DNA from: Streptomyces sp. NBC_00344 | GTDB lineage: Bacteria > Actinomycetota > Actinomycetes > Streptomycetales > Streptomycetaceae | Direction: 5' to 3' | Length of the DNA stretch: 64,000 nt | Assembly (NCBI RefSeq): GCF_036088315.1 | Contig: NZ_CP107996.1 | Location: 6,809,001 to 6,873,000 of the forward strand | Shown: positions 42,938 to 50,763 of the stretch, piece after piece | How the letters are laid out: every line of letters begins with the position of its first letter | Numbering within the stretch: position 1 is the first letter of the stretch | Program-made: the position numbers and the translations under genes | The notes under the pieces: model-generated | The model's input: the letters and a program-made list of their open reading frames with translations, nothing else | Told to the model about the DNA's origin: nothing | Databases searched by the model: none

Positions 42938-43548
42938 GTCGAGATCGGCTCATCCGCGAGGGCGTCGAGTTGATCCTTCGACCATGTGATCCCGCCGGCT
43001 CGCAAGTCGTCGACCACCGCGCGCACCCACTCCAGCTCCGCGGCCGTGACGGCTCGAAGGTACTCGGTCTCCAGGCGGGTGACACGCGGCAGCCCCCGAT
43101 CCGCCTCTGCGGCCATGGCCGCCTCCAGTCCGTCGAGCTTCTCCGCGAGTGCGTCGGCCCGCCGCTCCAGTACGTTCGCCATCTCTTCCGGCGTGAGCAG
43201 CAGCAGATTTGACAGGGCGGCCGGGAACTCCGGGAATTCCTGTTTGGGTGCGGAGAGCATCTCCTCCAGCCAGGCGTGGGCGGTCTCGCGTCCCGCGTCG
43301 GTGACTTCGTACACGGTCCGCTCGGGGTACTGCTGATCGCGCTCCGTCTCGCGAACCGCGATCAGACCGTCGCCATTGAGTCGCTCGATCGTGCGGTAGA
43401 GGCTCGCACGCTGCTTGACGTTGACGACCTGTTCTTTCCCCCAGTCCTTGACCAGGCGCTGGATGCCGTACGGGTGCAGCGGCTTGTAGTGCAGCAGGGC
43501 CAGGACGGTCAGGGCGAGTGGCGAGCTGCGGGGAGCAGAGGAAGGCAT
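42934..43548 (-). CDS. PadR-family transcriptional regulator
   Basis: This 204-residue protein has the PadR winged helix (LALTVLALLHYKPLHPYGIQ, QRASLYRTIERLNGDGLIAV, RTVYEVTDAGRETAHAWLEE) and a C-terminal helical Vir-like dimerisation domain (ERRADALAEKLDGLEAAMAA). ATG 43548 is preceded by GTGAGG. It is divergent from an unknown gene and an FAD monooxygenase. The intergenic region has a perfect dyad and a direct repeat, so PadR very probably represses both units in response to a small molecule. Confidence 0.92.
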   Translation of the reverse strand: MPSSAPRSSPLALTVLALLHYKPLHPYGIQRLVKDWGKEQVVNVKQRASLYRTIERLNGDGLIAVRETERDQQYPERTVYEVTDAGRETAHAWLEEMLSAPKQEFPEFPAALSNLLLLTPEEMANVLERRADALAEKLDGLEAAMAAEADRGLPRVTRLETEYLRAVTAAELEWVRAVVDDLRAGGITWSKDQLDALADEPIST

Positions 43549-43570
43549 GGACCTCACTCTAGCTTCAGGA

Positions 43571-43605
43571 AGACTAGTTGACGAGAGACTAGTTGCAGTG
43601 CAACT
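43571..43605. promoter_or_regulatory. PadR operator region
   Basis: AGACTAGTTG is repeated directly at 43571-43580 and 43586-43595. The second copy overlaps a perfect dyad AGTTGCAGTGCAACT (43591-43605). The elements lie 23 bases upstream of the PadR start and 44 bases before the divergent gene. Confidence 0.65.
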
Positions 43606-43648
43606 ATCGAATGGTCAACGCAACGCCGCCCAGAGAGGAACCAACGAG

Positions 43649-44110
43649 ATGTCCCTCACCGAGCGCATCCACTGCGACCACGACCTCGTCAAGCACCTGG
43701 GAAGGTGGACCGAGGCCGGCCAGTTCGCGGTCAAGGCCCGTCATGGGGCCGCTGTCCTCGACCTCCGTTCGCCCGGCCTCCCCGACGACATCGAGATTCA
43801 CATCGACCTGGACCGGGCCATGGTCAAGCTGCTCGTCGACGACAGCTCCGCCATTGACCACTGGAACCTGAGGTGGACCGCCCGCGGCAGGATCAAGGAC
43901 TCCCGGTCCTCATCCACCCGCGACAAGGGGACCGGCCGCCGTATCCATCTGTCCGGTTCCGCGACGAACAGCGAGATCCGCATCCACCGCGGTGGCATCG
44001 CGACCCTGTCGGCGATGTTCTCCCATGCGTACGTCCAGGATCTGCGCCGCGCCCACAGGGCCGGCGGCGTACCGACGATCGACGACCCGACCAGGGGGCA
44101 CCAGTCATGA
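43649..44110 (+). CDS. Conserved hypothetical protein coupled to an FAD monooxygenase
   Basis: This 153-residue protein is not recognised. It reads as beta-rich: FAVKARHGAAVLDLRSPGLP, DIEIHIDLDRAMVKLLVDDS, GRRIHLSGSATNSEIRIHRG. The last of these resembles repeats seen in bactofilin- or adhesin-like beta proteins. There is no signal peptide or membrane helix. ATG 43649 has GAGAGGAA upstream. Its TGA overlaps the monooxygenase ATG (ATGA), so the two products are made together. The gene is divergent from PadR. A binding or scaffold role for the oxygenase substrate is only a guess. Confidence 0.75.
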   Translation: MSLTERIHCDHDLVKHLGRWTEAGQFAVKARHGAAVLDLRSPGLPDDIEIHIDLDRAMVKLLVDDSSAIDHWNLRWTARGRIKDSRSSSTRDKGTGRRIHLSGSATNSEIRIHRGGIATLSAMFSHAYVQDLRRAHRAGGVPTIDDPTRGHQS

Positions 44111-45315
44111 ACAGCATGAGCAAAGCCCGCACAGCGCTCATCATCGGCGGCGGTATAGCGGGCCCCGTCGCCGCGATGGCCCTCCAGCGCGCAGGTATCG
44201 AGGCCGCCGTCTACGAGGCGTACGACTCCACGGCCGACGGGGCCGGAGGCGGCATGACCATCGCACCGAACGGCCAGGACGCCCTTGACGCGATCGGCGC
44301 GGGCGACCTCGTCCGCGCCATCGGTACACCGGTCACTTCCATGGGCCTCCGGAGCTGGACGGGCAAGCACCTCGCACAGTTCGCCCCGCCCTCCCGCCTC
44401 CCGTCGCTGCAGTTCGTCTGGCGCGCCGCTCTCTACCGTGCGATCTACGACGAGGCGGAGCGCCGCTCCGTACCCATCCACCACGGCAAGCAGCTGACCG
44501 ACACGACGGACACCGGCTCCGGGGTCATCGCGCACTTCGCGGACGGTACGCAGGCCGGCGCCGACATCCTGATCGGCGCCGACGGCATCCGCTCCACGGT
44601 CCGCCCCCTCATCGACCCGGTCGCGCCCCAGCCGAACTACGCCGGCCTGGTCTGCTTCGGAGCCCGGATGCCCCAATCCGGACTCCCCTCCACCAACGGC
44701 GTCATGTACATGTGCTTCGGAAAGCGCGCCTTCTTCGGCTACCAGATCTTCGACGACTCCTCGGCGATGTGGTTCGTGAACCTGCCCCACGTCCTCCCGA
44801 TGACAGTCGCCGAGGCGCAGGCGATCGGCGCGAAGGAGTGGATGGGTACCTTGCGGACCGCCTTCGCCGACGACCGCACCCCCGCCCTCGAGATGATCAG
44901 CCGTACCGACCCCCGCCAGCTGCTCATCACCGGCCCGATGGAGAACATGCCGCGGGTTCCGACCTGGACCCGCGGCCGCATGACCCTGATCGGCGACGCG
45001 GCCCATGCCGCCTCGTCCAGCTCCGGGCAGGGCGCCTCCATCGCCACCGAAAGCGCTGTCGAACTGGCGCGCTGCCTCAGGGACCTGCCCTACGAGCAGG
45101 CCTTCTCGACGTACGAACAACTGCGCCGCCCCCGCGTCGAAGCCATCATCAAACTCGGCGCCCGCACGAACAGCAACAAGACCGCGGGCCCGGTGGGCCG
45201 CGTACTGCGCGACCTCGTGATGCCGGCGGCCATGAAGCTGATCAACCCGGAGAAGATGGCCTGGCAGTTCGACCATCACATCGACTGGAACGCGAAGGCA
45301 GCCCCGCTCACCTGA
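44107..45315 (+). CDS. FAD-dependent monooxygenase (PHBH-type)
   Basis: This 402-residue flavoprotein has the Rossmann motif ALIIGGGIAGPVAAMALQRA, the DG motif region GADILIGADGIRSTVR and the second FAD motif MTLIGDAAHAASSSSGQGAS. It belongs to the p-hydroxybenzoate hydroxylase-like class A monooxygenases that hydroxylate aromatic or polyketide substrates with NAD(P)H and oxygen, and may act in resistance by modifying an antibiotic. ATG 44107 overlaps the preceding stop. Regulation by the divergent PadR suggests induction by its substrate; this is an inference from context. Confidence 0.92.
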   Translation: MNSMSKARTALIIGGGIAGPVAAMALQRAGIEAAVYEAYDSTADGAGGGMTIAPNGQDALDAIGAGDLVRAIGTPVTSMGLRSWTGKHLAQFAPPSRLPSLQFVWRAALYRAIYDEAERRSVPIHHGKQLTDTTDTGSGVIAHFADGTQAGADILIGADGIRSTVRPLIDPVAPQPNYAGLVCFGARMPQSGLPSTNGVMYMCFGKRAFFGYQIFDDSSAMWFVNLPHVLPMTVAEAQAIGAKEWMGTLRTAFADDRTPALEMISRTDPRQLLITGPMENMPRVPTWTRGRMTLIGDAAHAASSSSGQGASIATESAVELARCLRDLPYEQAFSTYEQLRRPRVEAIIKLGARTNSNKTAGPVGRVLRDLVMPAAMKLINPEKMAWQFDHHIDWNAKAAPLT

Positions 45316-45642
45316 ACTGGTGCGGTGGTGAAGACAGTTCGGGAACCACCGGTCCCGACGGGATGCGTCCTGCTGCACAGGCAGTGGCGCGCCGACAGAC
45401 GCCGTGTTCTGGCCCTGGCCTCGTCCATGATCTGCCCGGACAGAACCTGACGGTGAGGCACAAGAAAACCAGTGGAGCAGCGCCGCTGTGCGCCATTACC
45501 GTGCTGCCGAACCACGTCGTCGAGTCAAGGACATGTCGTTGTACACCCTGTGAGACCTCCCGAGTGCTGATTCGTCGCGCGTCGCGCCTGTGCGCCGCGC
45601 TGCTTTTTGCTGCGGACTTCTCACTGAAACCGGTGTACTTCT
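45316..45642. other. Intergenic region, no gene assigned
   Basis: 327 bases between the monooxygenase and DUF1062 genes. A weak inverted repeat (CGGTGGT / ACCACCG, arms near 45326 and 45353) follows the monooxygenase stop. No gene is supported. Confidence 0.35.
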
Positions 45643-46191
45643 GTGCTCGAAAACTGGGTGGTTGTGCCCACCTGCCTGCCGCTTGTCCTCCGCCGTTGCC
45701 ACGCGTGCGCCTCGGAGCGCTTCCGGGCGAGCGGCAAGTTCCGCGTCAACGCACACCACAAGCTCATCGACGCCTGGCTCCTCGCGCTCTGTACCACTTG
45801 CGGGGAGACCGCAAAGCTCACGGTCCTGGAGCGGATGAACGTGCGCTCCGTACGACCTGAGCTGCTGGACCGGCTGCATGACAACGATCCCGGCCTGACG
45901 GCTGACCTGCTCCACGACCCGGTCGTGCGACACCGTAACCGCATCGCTCTCGACTGGGACAACGCCTGGCGCCTCGACACCGGCGGAACGGATCACCTGG
46001 ACTGCGAGGCGATCGACGTCTCGGTCCGCTTTGCGGCCCGGATCCCTGTCCGGCCGGTGCGACTTATCGCTGAAGGCTGCGGTCTTCCGCGGGCCGAGGT
46101 CGAGAGACTGATCACGGAAGGGAAACTCGTCTCGGCAATCCGGCTGAGCGGCAAGCTCTCCGGCGACTTCACCTTCACGCTCAAGCGCTGA
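45643..46191 (+). CDS. DUF1062 family protein
   Basis: This 182-residue protein matches DUF1062: VVPTCLPLVLRRCHACASER, FRASGKFRVNAHHKLIDAWL, LALCTTCGETAKLTVLERMN and a C-terminal helical part. Two CxxC pairs (RCHAC and CTTC) suggest a structural zinc site in the N-terminal third. The family is widespread in bacteria and its function is not known. The GTG start at 45643 gives the usual N-terminus, but no good Shine-Dalgarno is seen. A strong hairpin follows the stop. Confidence 0.87.
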   Translation: MLENWVVVPTCLPLVLRRCHACASERFRASGKFRVNAHHKLIDAWLLALCTTCGETAKLTVLERMNVRSVRPELLDRLHDNDPGLTADLLHDPVVRHRNRIALDWDNAWRLDTGGTDHLDCEAIDVSVRFAARIPVRPVRLIAEGCGLPRAEVERLITEGKLVSAIRLSGKLSGDFTFTLKR

Positions 46192-46210
46192 GCCGTCCTC
46201 GGTGCCAGGG

Positions 46211-46239
46211 GCCTGTCCGGCACGAACCGCCGGACAGGC
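46211..46239. terminator. Terminator hairpin after DUF1062
   Basis: A perfect 11-bp stem (GCCTGTCCGGC at 46211-46221 with 46229-46239) with a 7-base loop, 19 bases after the DUF1062 stop. It may act on transcription from either side. Confidence 0.75.
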
Positions 46240-46251
46240 ACTGAACCACCT

Positions 46252-46392
46252 CGTCTGGACCGGGTCGGTGAGGACTCCGCTGATGAGGTCGAGCTCGTCG
46301 GCCTGCGTGACCTGCTCAAGCTCGCTCAGGTAGTTCCAGAAGCGGAGGTGCTCGTCGGGCTCCTCCTGCTGCGGGGTGTCGTGGTGATTCAC
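46252..46392 (-). pseudogene. N-terminal fragment of a small Streptomyces hypothetical protein
   Basis: A GTG at 46392, overlapping the stop of the IS256-like frame by 4 bases, opens EEPDEHLRFWNYLSELEQVT then QADELDLISGVLTDPVQT. The sequence is well formed and resembles the start of a Streptomyces hypothetical family (xxLVSAVLxDPDxxMAQSAV as I recall it). It then departs from any sensible sequence and runs through the DUF1062 terminator. It looks like a gene cut off after about 47 codons. Confidence 0.4.
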
Positions 46393-46737
46393 GCGGCCCG
46401 ATCCTGTCGCTCGATCAGGACGCCGTTCTCGAACCGGGTGCCTCTGCGGACCAGAGGCGCCCGGCGAGCTCCGGTGATCGCGCGCCGGCGGGCCTGGGCG
46501 GACTCGACGACCTGAACACCATGGCGAGGGGCACGGCCGGGCTGCCGGCGCCGCCGGTGACCTTGGCGCGGAGCTTGACCGTGGAGAACGGCGACTCGAT
46601 GGGGGTCGTGGTCCGCAGGTGCATCAGTGCTCAGCCGGGAAGTCGTCAATCCGGCGGGCGCCTTCGCGCACGATCTCGTCGATCAAGGAGCCGGACGGGG
46701 TGGAACCGCTGTCGGTGACTGCGCTGAGCACGAGCAT
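46389..46737 (-). mobile_element. IS256-family transposase remnant with internal deletion
   Basis: From ATG 46737 the minus strand reads SGSLIDEIVREGARRIDDFP then AEH. The first part is the N-terminal signature of IS256 transposases (DEIVREGARRM), and it is joined directly to C-terminal signature sequence. After a one-base shift, HLRTTTPIESPFSTVKLRAK and GSPAVPLAMVF follow, and after a second shift VVESAQARRRAITGAR and FENGVLIERQ, as at the end of the family. About 300 central residues, including the DDE catalytic residues, are missing. Terminal inverted repeats were not identified. Confidence 0.7.
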
Positions 46738-47160
46738 GCCCTCCCGGCCCGCGCTGCGAACGCGAGCCTACTCGGTGACCATCAGAGGATCATCTCTGGA
46801 AGGTACGCCCTCCCCGTGCCCTCCCGGAACTGATGCACAGATGGTGAGTATTGTTCAGGAGGTGCCGCGAAGCTCACCAGCCTGGGCACCGCCGGCCTCT
46901 GGTGTGCATGCTCTGCTGCCCCGGGCGGAGGCTGCGGTCCGTGGCCTGGGCTGTGAATTCACGAGTTGGATGGATCCCCTGGGGGGACGTGCTGCGTGAG
47001 GTCGCCGGCAAGCCGAAAGTGAGACAGAGCCGAACGTTGTGCAGTCCCTCTATGGACGATGCAACCCAGCGCCGTACCGGCGCACGCGGCCGGCCTGTGC
47101 CAGCGATGGCGTGAGCCGGTCAGCTCGCGGCGGTGTTGCTGGGCGGACGCGTCCTGCGCG
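46738..47160. other. Intergenic region, no gene assigned
   Basis: About 420 bases between the IS256 relic and the zinc-ribbon gene. It may include the outer end of the IS element. No gene or strong hairpin is supported. Confidence 0.35.
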
Positions 47161-47406
47161 TCAGTAGCAGGGGGCGTCGCCGCCACGGCCGGTGACGCCC
47201 GGCCGGGTGTTCCATGACCACATGTGCGTGCACCGCGGGCACTGAAGGTGGACGACGGGCCCCCTGTTGGAGATCAGGTAGCGCCAGTGCTCGAAGCAGT
47301 TGCGGCGGCTGGCGCAGGTCGCGCAATGGCTTGCGTCGTCGCAGACGGGGCAGGCCACCCAGGCGCGACGGCTGGAGTCCGCCTGTGGGTCAATGGGTAG
47401 CCGCAC
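47161..47406 (-). CDS. Small Cys-rich (zinc-ribbon-like) protein
   Basis: This 81-residue protein has Cys pairs in WVACPVCDDASHCATCASRR, a Cys in NCFEHW and a final pair in LQCPRCTHMW, consistent with one or two small zinc-binding knuckles. Trp and His residues follow the last pair. No family is recognised. The GTG at 47406 has an excellent site (GGGGAGGAG) and overlaps the end of the DUF6400-like gene by 17 bases, so the two form a coupled pair. A role in binding nucleic acid or protein is possible, but nothing shows it. Confidence 0.65.
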   Translation of the reverse strand: MRLPIDPQADSSRRAWVACPVCDDASHCATCASRRNCFEHWRYLISNRGPVVHLQCPRCTHMWSWNTRPGVTGRGGDAPCY

Positions 47407-47641
47407 GGCCCGGCTCCTCCCCAGGCAGGACACCAGCCGCTACCAGCATGTCGTAGGTGCGCTGCTGCTCCGCGTCCAGGCCCGAGTAGAGGAGGTCATA
47501 CGCTTCGTCCTCGCCTCGGAGGGCGGCCACCGGGTCCCAGTCGGGTCCGAGCGCGGCCACGACCTCGGCCCGTCGCCGGGCTTCCTCAAAGGTCAGGTCG
47601 ATGGAGAAGGGAGTGAGGCCGGCGGCGTTGTCCTGGTTCAT
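47390..47641 (-). CDS. DUF6400-like small protein
   Basis: This 83-residue protein reads FSIDLTFEEARRRAEVVAAL, GPDWDPVAALRGEDEAYDLL and YSGLDAEQQRTYDMLVAAGV, as in a small actinomycete family that I believe is DUF6400. It is helical, acidic and cytoplasmic. ATG 47641 follows GGAAG at 8 bases; the longer frame has no such site. It precedes the zinc-ribbon gene with a 17-base overlap. The function is unknown. Confidence 0.75.
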   Translation of the reverse strand: MNQDNAAGLTPFSIDLTFEEARRRAEVVAALGPDWDPVAALRGEDEAYDLLYSGLDAEQQRTYDMLVAAGVLPGEEPGRAATH

Positions 47642-47880
47642 GGTGAGACTTCCGACGTGCTGGCAGAGCCCCACCATCTCTACCAGGCCCCCGCAGTGGC
47701 AGGGAAGGGTGACCTAAGTCGCCCCGGTTCGACCGGGGACCCGAGCTGTCCGCGGGCACCTTCGGATCTGCTGACAGGGGTGGGCTGTTGCCTGTACCAG
47801 GCCCTGAACGGATGGACGCTCCACTCACAGAACTGTGGCGTACCTCACGGCCGGAACGCACTTTCTGGAGGGTCACATGA

Positions 47881-48204
47881 CCACGCCGCCGGAGGATCCG
47901 AGGGATCGAAGCGGCCGCTGCCCGGGTACGGGAAGGCGACGCCACCACTGCCGAGATCAACCTCAGCTATCTCGGCGACCACGTCGCGCTCGATGTAGTC
48001 GACGACGGCGCAGGCTTCGACACCGGCCAACTGCCCGCCCCCGACCCCCAAAGTGGCGGCTTCGGGCTGGCAGCCATGCGCGCCCGCATGCGCGCCGTTG
48101 ACGGCACCCTTACCGTCGAATCCGCCGCCGGCCACGGCACGACCCTGGCCGCCCGGCTACCGTTCAGCCCTCCCCTCAACAGCGAACCCGAGGCCCACCG
48201 GTGA
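47881..48204 (+). pseudogene. 3' stub of a NarX-type histidine kinase
   Basis: The frame opens after a TGA at 47878 with no usable start and, from 47905, reads RVREGDATTAEINLSYLGDH, VALDVVDDGAGFDT and GGFGLAAMRARMRAVDGTLT. This is the C-terminal half of the HATPase domain of a kinase partner for a NarL-type regulator. The sensor, HisKA_3 domain and N box are missing. Its TGA overlaps the regulator's GTG by 4 bases, as in an intact kinase-regulator operon. An ATG at 47877 with GGAGGG upstream is out of frame with the stub, so a foreign gene start seems to have been joined here. Confidence 0.75.
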
Positions 48205-48836
48205 CCGACAGCCCCATCAGACTGCTCCTGGCCGACGACCACCCGGTGGTGCGGGCCGGGCTCCGCGCCGTGCTGGAGACCGAACCGGGACTCACGGTGG
48301 CGGCCGAATCCGCCACCGCCGAGGACGCCGTTGCCCGCGCTGCCGAAGGGGACGTCGACGTCGTGCTGATGGACCTGCAGTTCGGCAAGGGGATGGGTGG
48401 CGCCGAGGCCACCGCCCAGATCACCGCCCGGCCGGGTGCCCCCCGCGTTCTGATCGTCACCACCTACGACTCCGACGCCGACACCCTGCCCGCCATCGAG
48501 GCCGGCGCCATCGGCTACCTCCTCAAGGACGCGCATCCCGAGGACCTGGCCGCCGCCGTACGCACCGCCGCGGCCGGGCGTACCACGCTGGCTCCCGCCG
48601 TCGCGGACCGCCTCATGCACCGGCTCCGCACCCCTGCAACCACCCTGACCCGGCGCGAGACCGAGGTCATCGCACTGGTCGCCGAAGGCCTGTCCAACCA
48701 GGCTGTCGGCCAACGGCTCCACCTCACTGAGGGCACCGTCAAGTCCCACCTGGCCCGCAGCTACACCAAACTAGGGGTCGACTCCCGCACCGCCGCCGTG
48801 GCCACCGCCACCGGACTCGGCCTCATCCGCCGCTGA
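48201..48836 (+). CDS. NarL/LuxR-family response regulator (orphaned)
   Basis: This 211-residue regulator has a complete receiver (LLLADDHPVVRAGL with the acidic pair, VDVVLMDLQF with the phosphoacceptor Asp, GYLLKDAHPEDLAAAVR with Lys). Its LuxR helix-turn-helix reads LTRRETEVIALVAEGLSNQA and LTEGTVKSHLARSYTKLGV. The GTG start overlaps the stop of the kinase stub. Because that kinase lacks its sensor and catalytic His, the regulator is probably orphaned, or acts with another kinase or unphosphorylated. It may be transcribed from whatever promoter lies before 47881. Confidence 0.92.
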   Translation: MTDSPIRLLLADDHPVVRAGLRAVLETEPGLTVAAESATAEDAVARAAEGDVDVVLMDLQFGKGMGGAEATAQITARPGAPRVLIVTTYDSDADTLPAIEAGAIGYLLKDAHPEDLAAAVRTAAAGRTTLAPAVADRLMHRLRTPATTLTRRETEVIALVAEGLSNQAVGQRLHLTEGTVKSHLARSYTKLGVDSRTAAVATATGLGLIRR

Positions 48837-49161
48837 CCGATCCAGTACCGCTCCTGCCTCAGCGAGCGCGGCGATGACGAGTTCCGCGCCTGCGGCGGTA
48901 CCGCACGGACTTCAACGTCGCCCTGACCTCCGCGCGCGTGGCGGCCCCCCCGCTGAGGTGTGCCCGCGCCCTATGAGACCGGGCTGCTGAGGCGAGTCTG
49001 CAGGGGGCGGGTGAACCGTCCTGGTGCGGCGGCGCGCGCCCGCAGGCAGGGCGGTATCCCCCCGGCACCGTGGTGAGAGCGCCCCGTCATCTCGCCCGCT
49101 GCCCGTACCAGTCCTCCTCAGTTCGCCATACCGCAGCGGGTGTTCGTCCATAGTGGGTCGA
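48837..49161. other. Intergenic region, no gene assigned
   Basis: 325 bases before the geranylgeranyl-reductase-type gene, presumably carrying its promoter. No frame with family resemblance and no clear hairpin. Confidence 0.35.
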
Positions 49162-50523
49162 GTGATCACACGAGGCGATGGCGAGGGCACGAGCGGGGCC
49201 GGCGGGCCGGGCAGCGGCATCCGGAGCTGCGAGGACGGTGAGGAGGCGCAGGTCCTGGTGGTGGGTGCCGGACCTGCGGGTTCGGCCGCGGCGCTGCATC
49301 TGGCCCGGGCGGGTGTGGAGGTCGTGCTGCTGGAGAAGAGCCGATTTCCCCGGGACAAGGTGTGCGGAGACGGGCTGACCCCGCGCGGTGTGCAGCAGTT
49401 GGTGCGCATGGGCATCGACGTCAGCGCACCGGGGTGGATGCGCAACCGCGGCATGCGGTGGGTGTGCGGGGGCCGTCAGGTCGACATCGACTGGCCCCGT
49501 CTCGGCAGCCATCCCGATTTCGGGCTCACCCGCAGTCGCCGTGACTTCGACGAGCTCCTTGCCTCCCAGGCCGCCGCAGCTGGAGCGCGGCTGCGCACCG
49601 GGGTCCGGGTCACCGGCCCGGTGACCGACAAGGCCGGGCGGATCACCGGTGTGAGTGCCCTGGCAGGGCCGGAAAAGCGGCCCGTCTCCTTCAGGGCGCC
49701 GCTGGTCGTGGCCGCGGACGGTGCCTCGGCCCGTACGGCGGTGATGATGGGACTGGAGCGCGACCAGCGACGGCAGATCGCCACCGCGGCCCGCCGCTAC
49801 TACCAGTGCGAGGCCCGCTCCTGCGACCCGTATCTGGAACTGTGGGCCGACCTCACATGCTCCAGGACCGGCCGGGACCTGCCCGGCTACGGTTGGGTCT
49901 TCCCCCTCGGCGACGGCCGCATCAACGTTGGCCTCGGAGCCATGCCCCACCGCGCCCACGGCCCGGTCGACCTGCGCGCGACGATGGGCCAGTGGCTGCC
50001 CCGCCTCCCCCGTGAGTGGGGTGTGGACGAGGACAGCGCCGCCTCCCCGTGGCGCAGTGCGGCCCTGCCCATGGGCTTCAACCGGCACCCGCAGTACCAG
50101 CGCGGGCTGATGCTGGTCGGGGACAGCGCCGGCATGGTGAGTCCCTGGAGCGGCGAAGGCATCGGTCAGGCCATGGAAGCGGCAGAAGTCGCCGCCGAGA
50201 CCATCGCGCTGGCCCTGGCCCGACCGGAGGGAGCGGGCCGGGAACACGCCCTGCGCCAGTACCCGGCTGAGATCCAGCGGCGGTGGGGACGCCACTACCG
50301 TCTCGGTAACCTTGTCGGCGACCTCATTCTGGGCCGCCACGGCTACCGGCCCATCCTCCATCCCAGGGTGATGGCTTCACCCACCCTGCTGCGGACCCTC
50401 GCCCGGCTCCTGACCCACGTCGCCGACGAACCACCCCGCGACACCATCGACGCCGTCCTGCATACCCTCTTCCGGGCGGTTCCCCGCAGCCGGCCACCCG
50501 CGCGCCGCACGCCGCCGCTCTGA
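49162..50523 (+). CDS. Geranylgeranyl-reductase-family FAD protein
   Basis: This protein of about 453 residues has the dinucleotide motif VLVVGAGPAGSAAALHLARA, LLEKSRFPRDKVCGDGLTPR with the GD motif and Cys typical of the geranylgeranyl reductase family, and the FAD motif GLMLVGDSAGMVSPWSGEGI. Such enzymes reduce isoprenoid double bonds (chlorophyll, archaeal lipids or menaquinone side chains) or act as halogenase-like oxidoreductases; in actinomycetes reduction of a polyprenyl quinone is a reasonable possibility. The start is uncertain: GTG 49162 is given, GTG 49153 is equally possible, and no Shine-Dalgarno is visible. It stands alone. Confidence 0.88.
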   Translation: MITRGDGEGTSGAGGPGSGIRSCEDGEEAQVLVVGAGPAGSAAALHLARAGVEVVLLEKSRFPRDKVCGDGLTPRGVQQLVRMGIDVSAPGWMRNRGMRWVCGGRQVDIDWPRLGSHPDFGLTRSRRDFDELLASQAAAAGARLRTGVRVTGPVTDKAGRITGVSALAGPEKRPVSFRAPLVVAADGASARTAVMMGLERDQRRQIATAARRYYQCEARSCDPYLELWADLTCSRTGRDLPGYGWVFPLGDGRINVGLGAMPHRAHGPVDLRATMGQWLPRLPREWGVDEDSAASPWRSAALPMGFNRHPQYQRGLMLVGDSAGMVSPWSGEGIGQAMEAAEVAAETIALALARPEGAGREHALRQYPAEIQRRWGRHYRLGNLVGDLILGRHGYRPILHPRVMASPTLLRTLARLLTHVADEPPRDTIDAVLHTLFRAVPRSRPPARRTPPL

Positions 50524-50763
50524 TCCGCCCCTTCCATGCCGGCGCGTGCGGGCATGCCTCCGGGGCGCCCGTCCACCGGCGGCCGGGCAAGCCCCGGGCG
50601 TCGGCAGCTGCAGAGGGAGGCGGCGGAACTACTGGGCTTGTCCTACCTGTTCGGTCACACCGTCCTGGCCGCGGGTGGTTAGGGGCTGACCCGCGATTGA
50701 TCTTGAGGCTTGCCGGCCTGGGGGTTCAGTGGCCTGGTGGTTCGGCGATCGCAGGTCGGCCGG

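Noticed and set aside
43798..45378. Minus-strand open frame of 526 codons over the monooxygenase genes
   Set aside because: It is antisense to two coupled genes with clear motifs, and its translation is typical shadow composition.
47722..47738. CCCCGGT-TCG-ACCGGGG with a GGTTCGA core, resembling a tRNA T-arm or tRNA-derived attachment site
   Set aside because: The base that should pair with the G before TTCGA is G, the stem register is wrong for a T-arm, and no acceptor, anticodon or D-arm sequence lies nearby. A simple 7-bp hairpin is the better reading.
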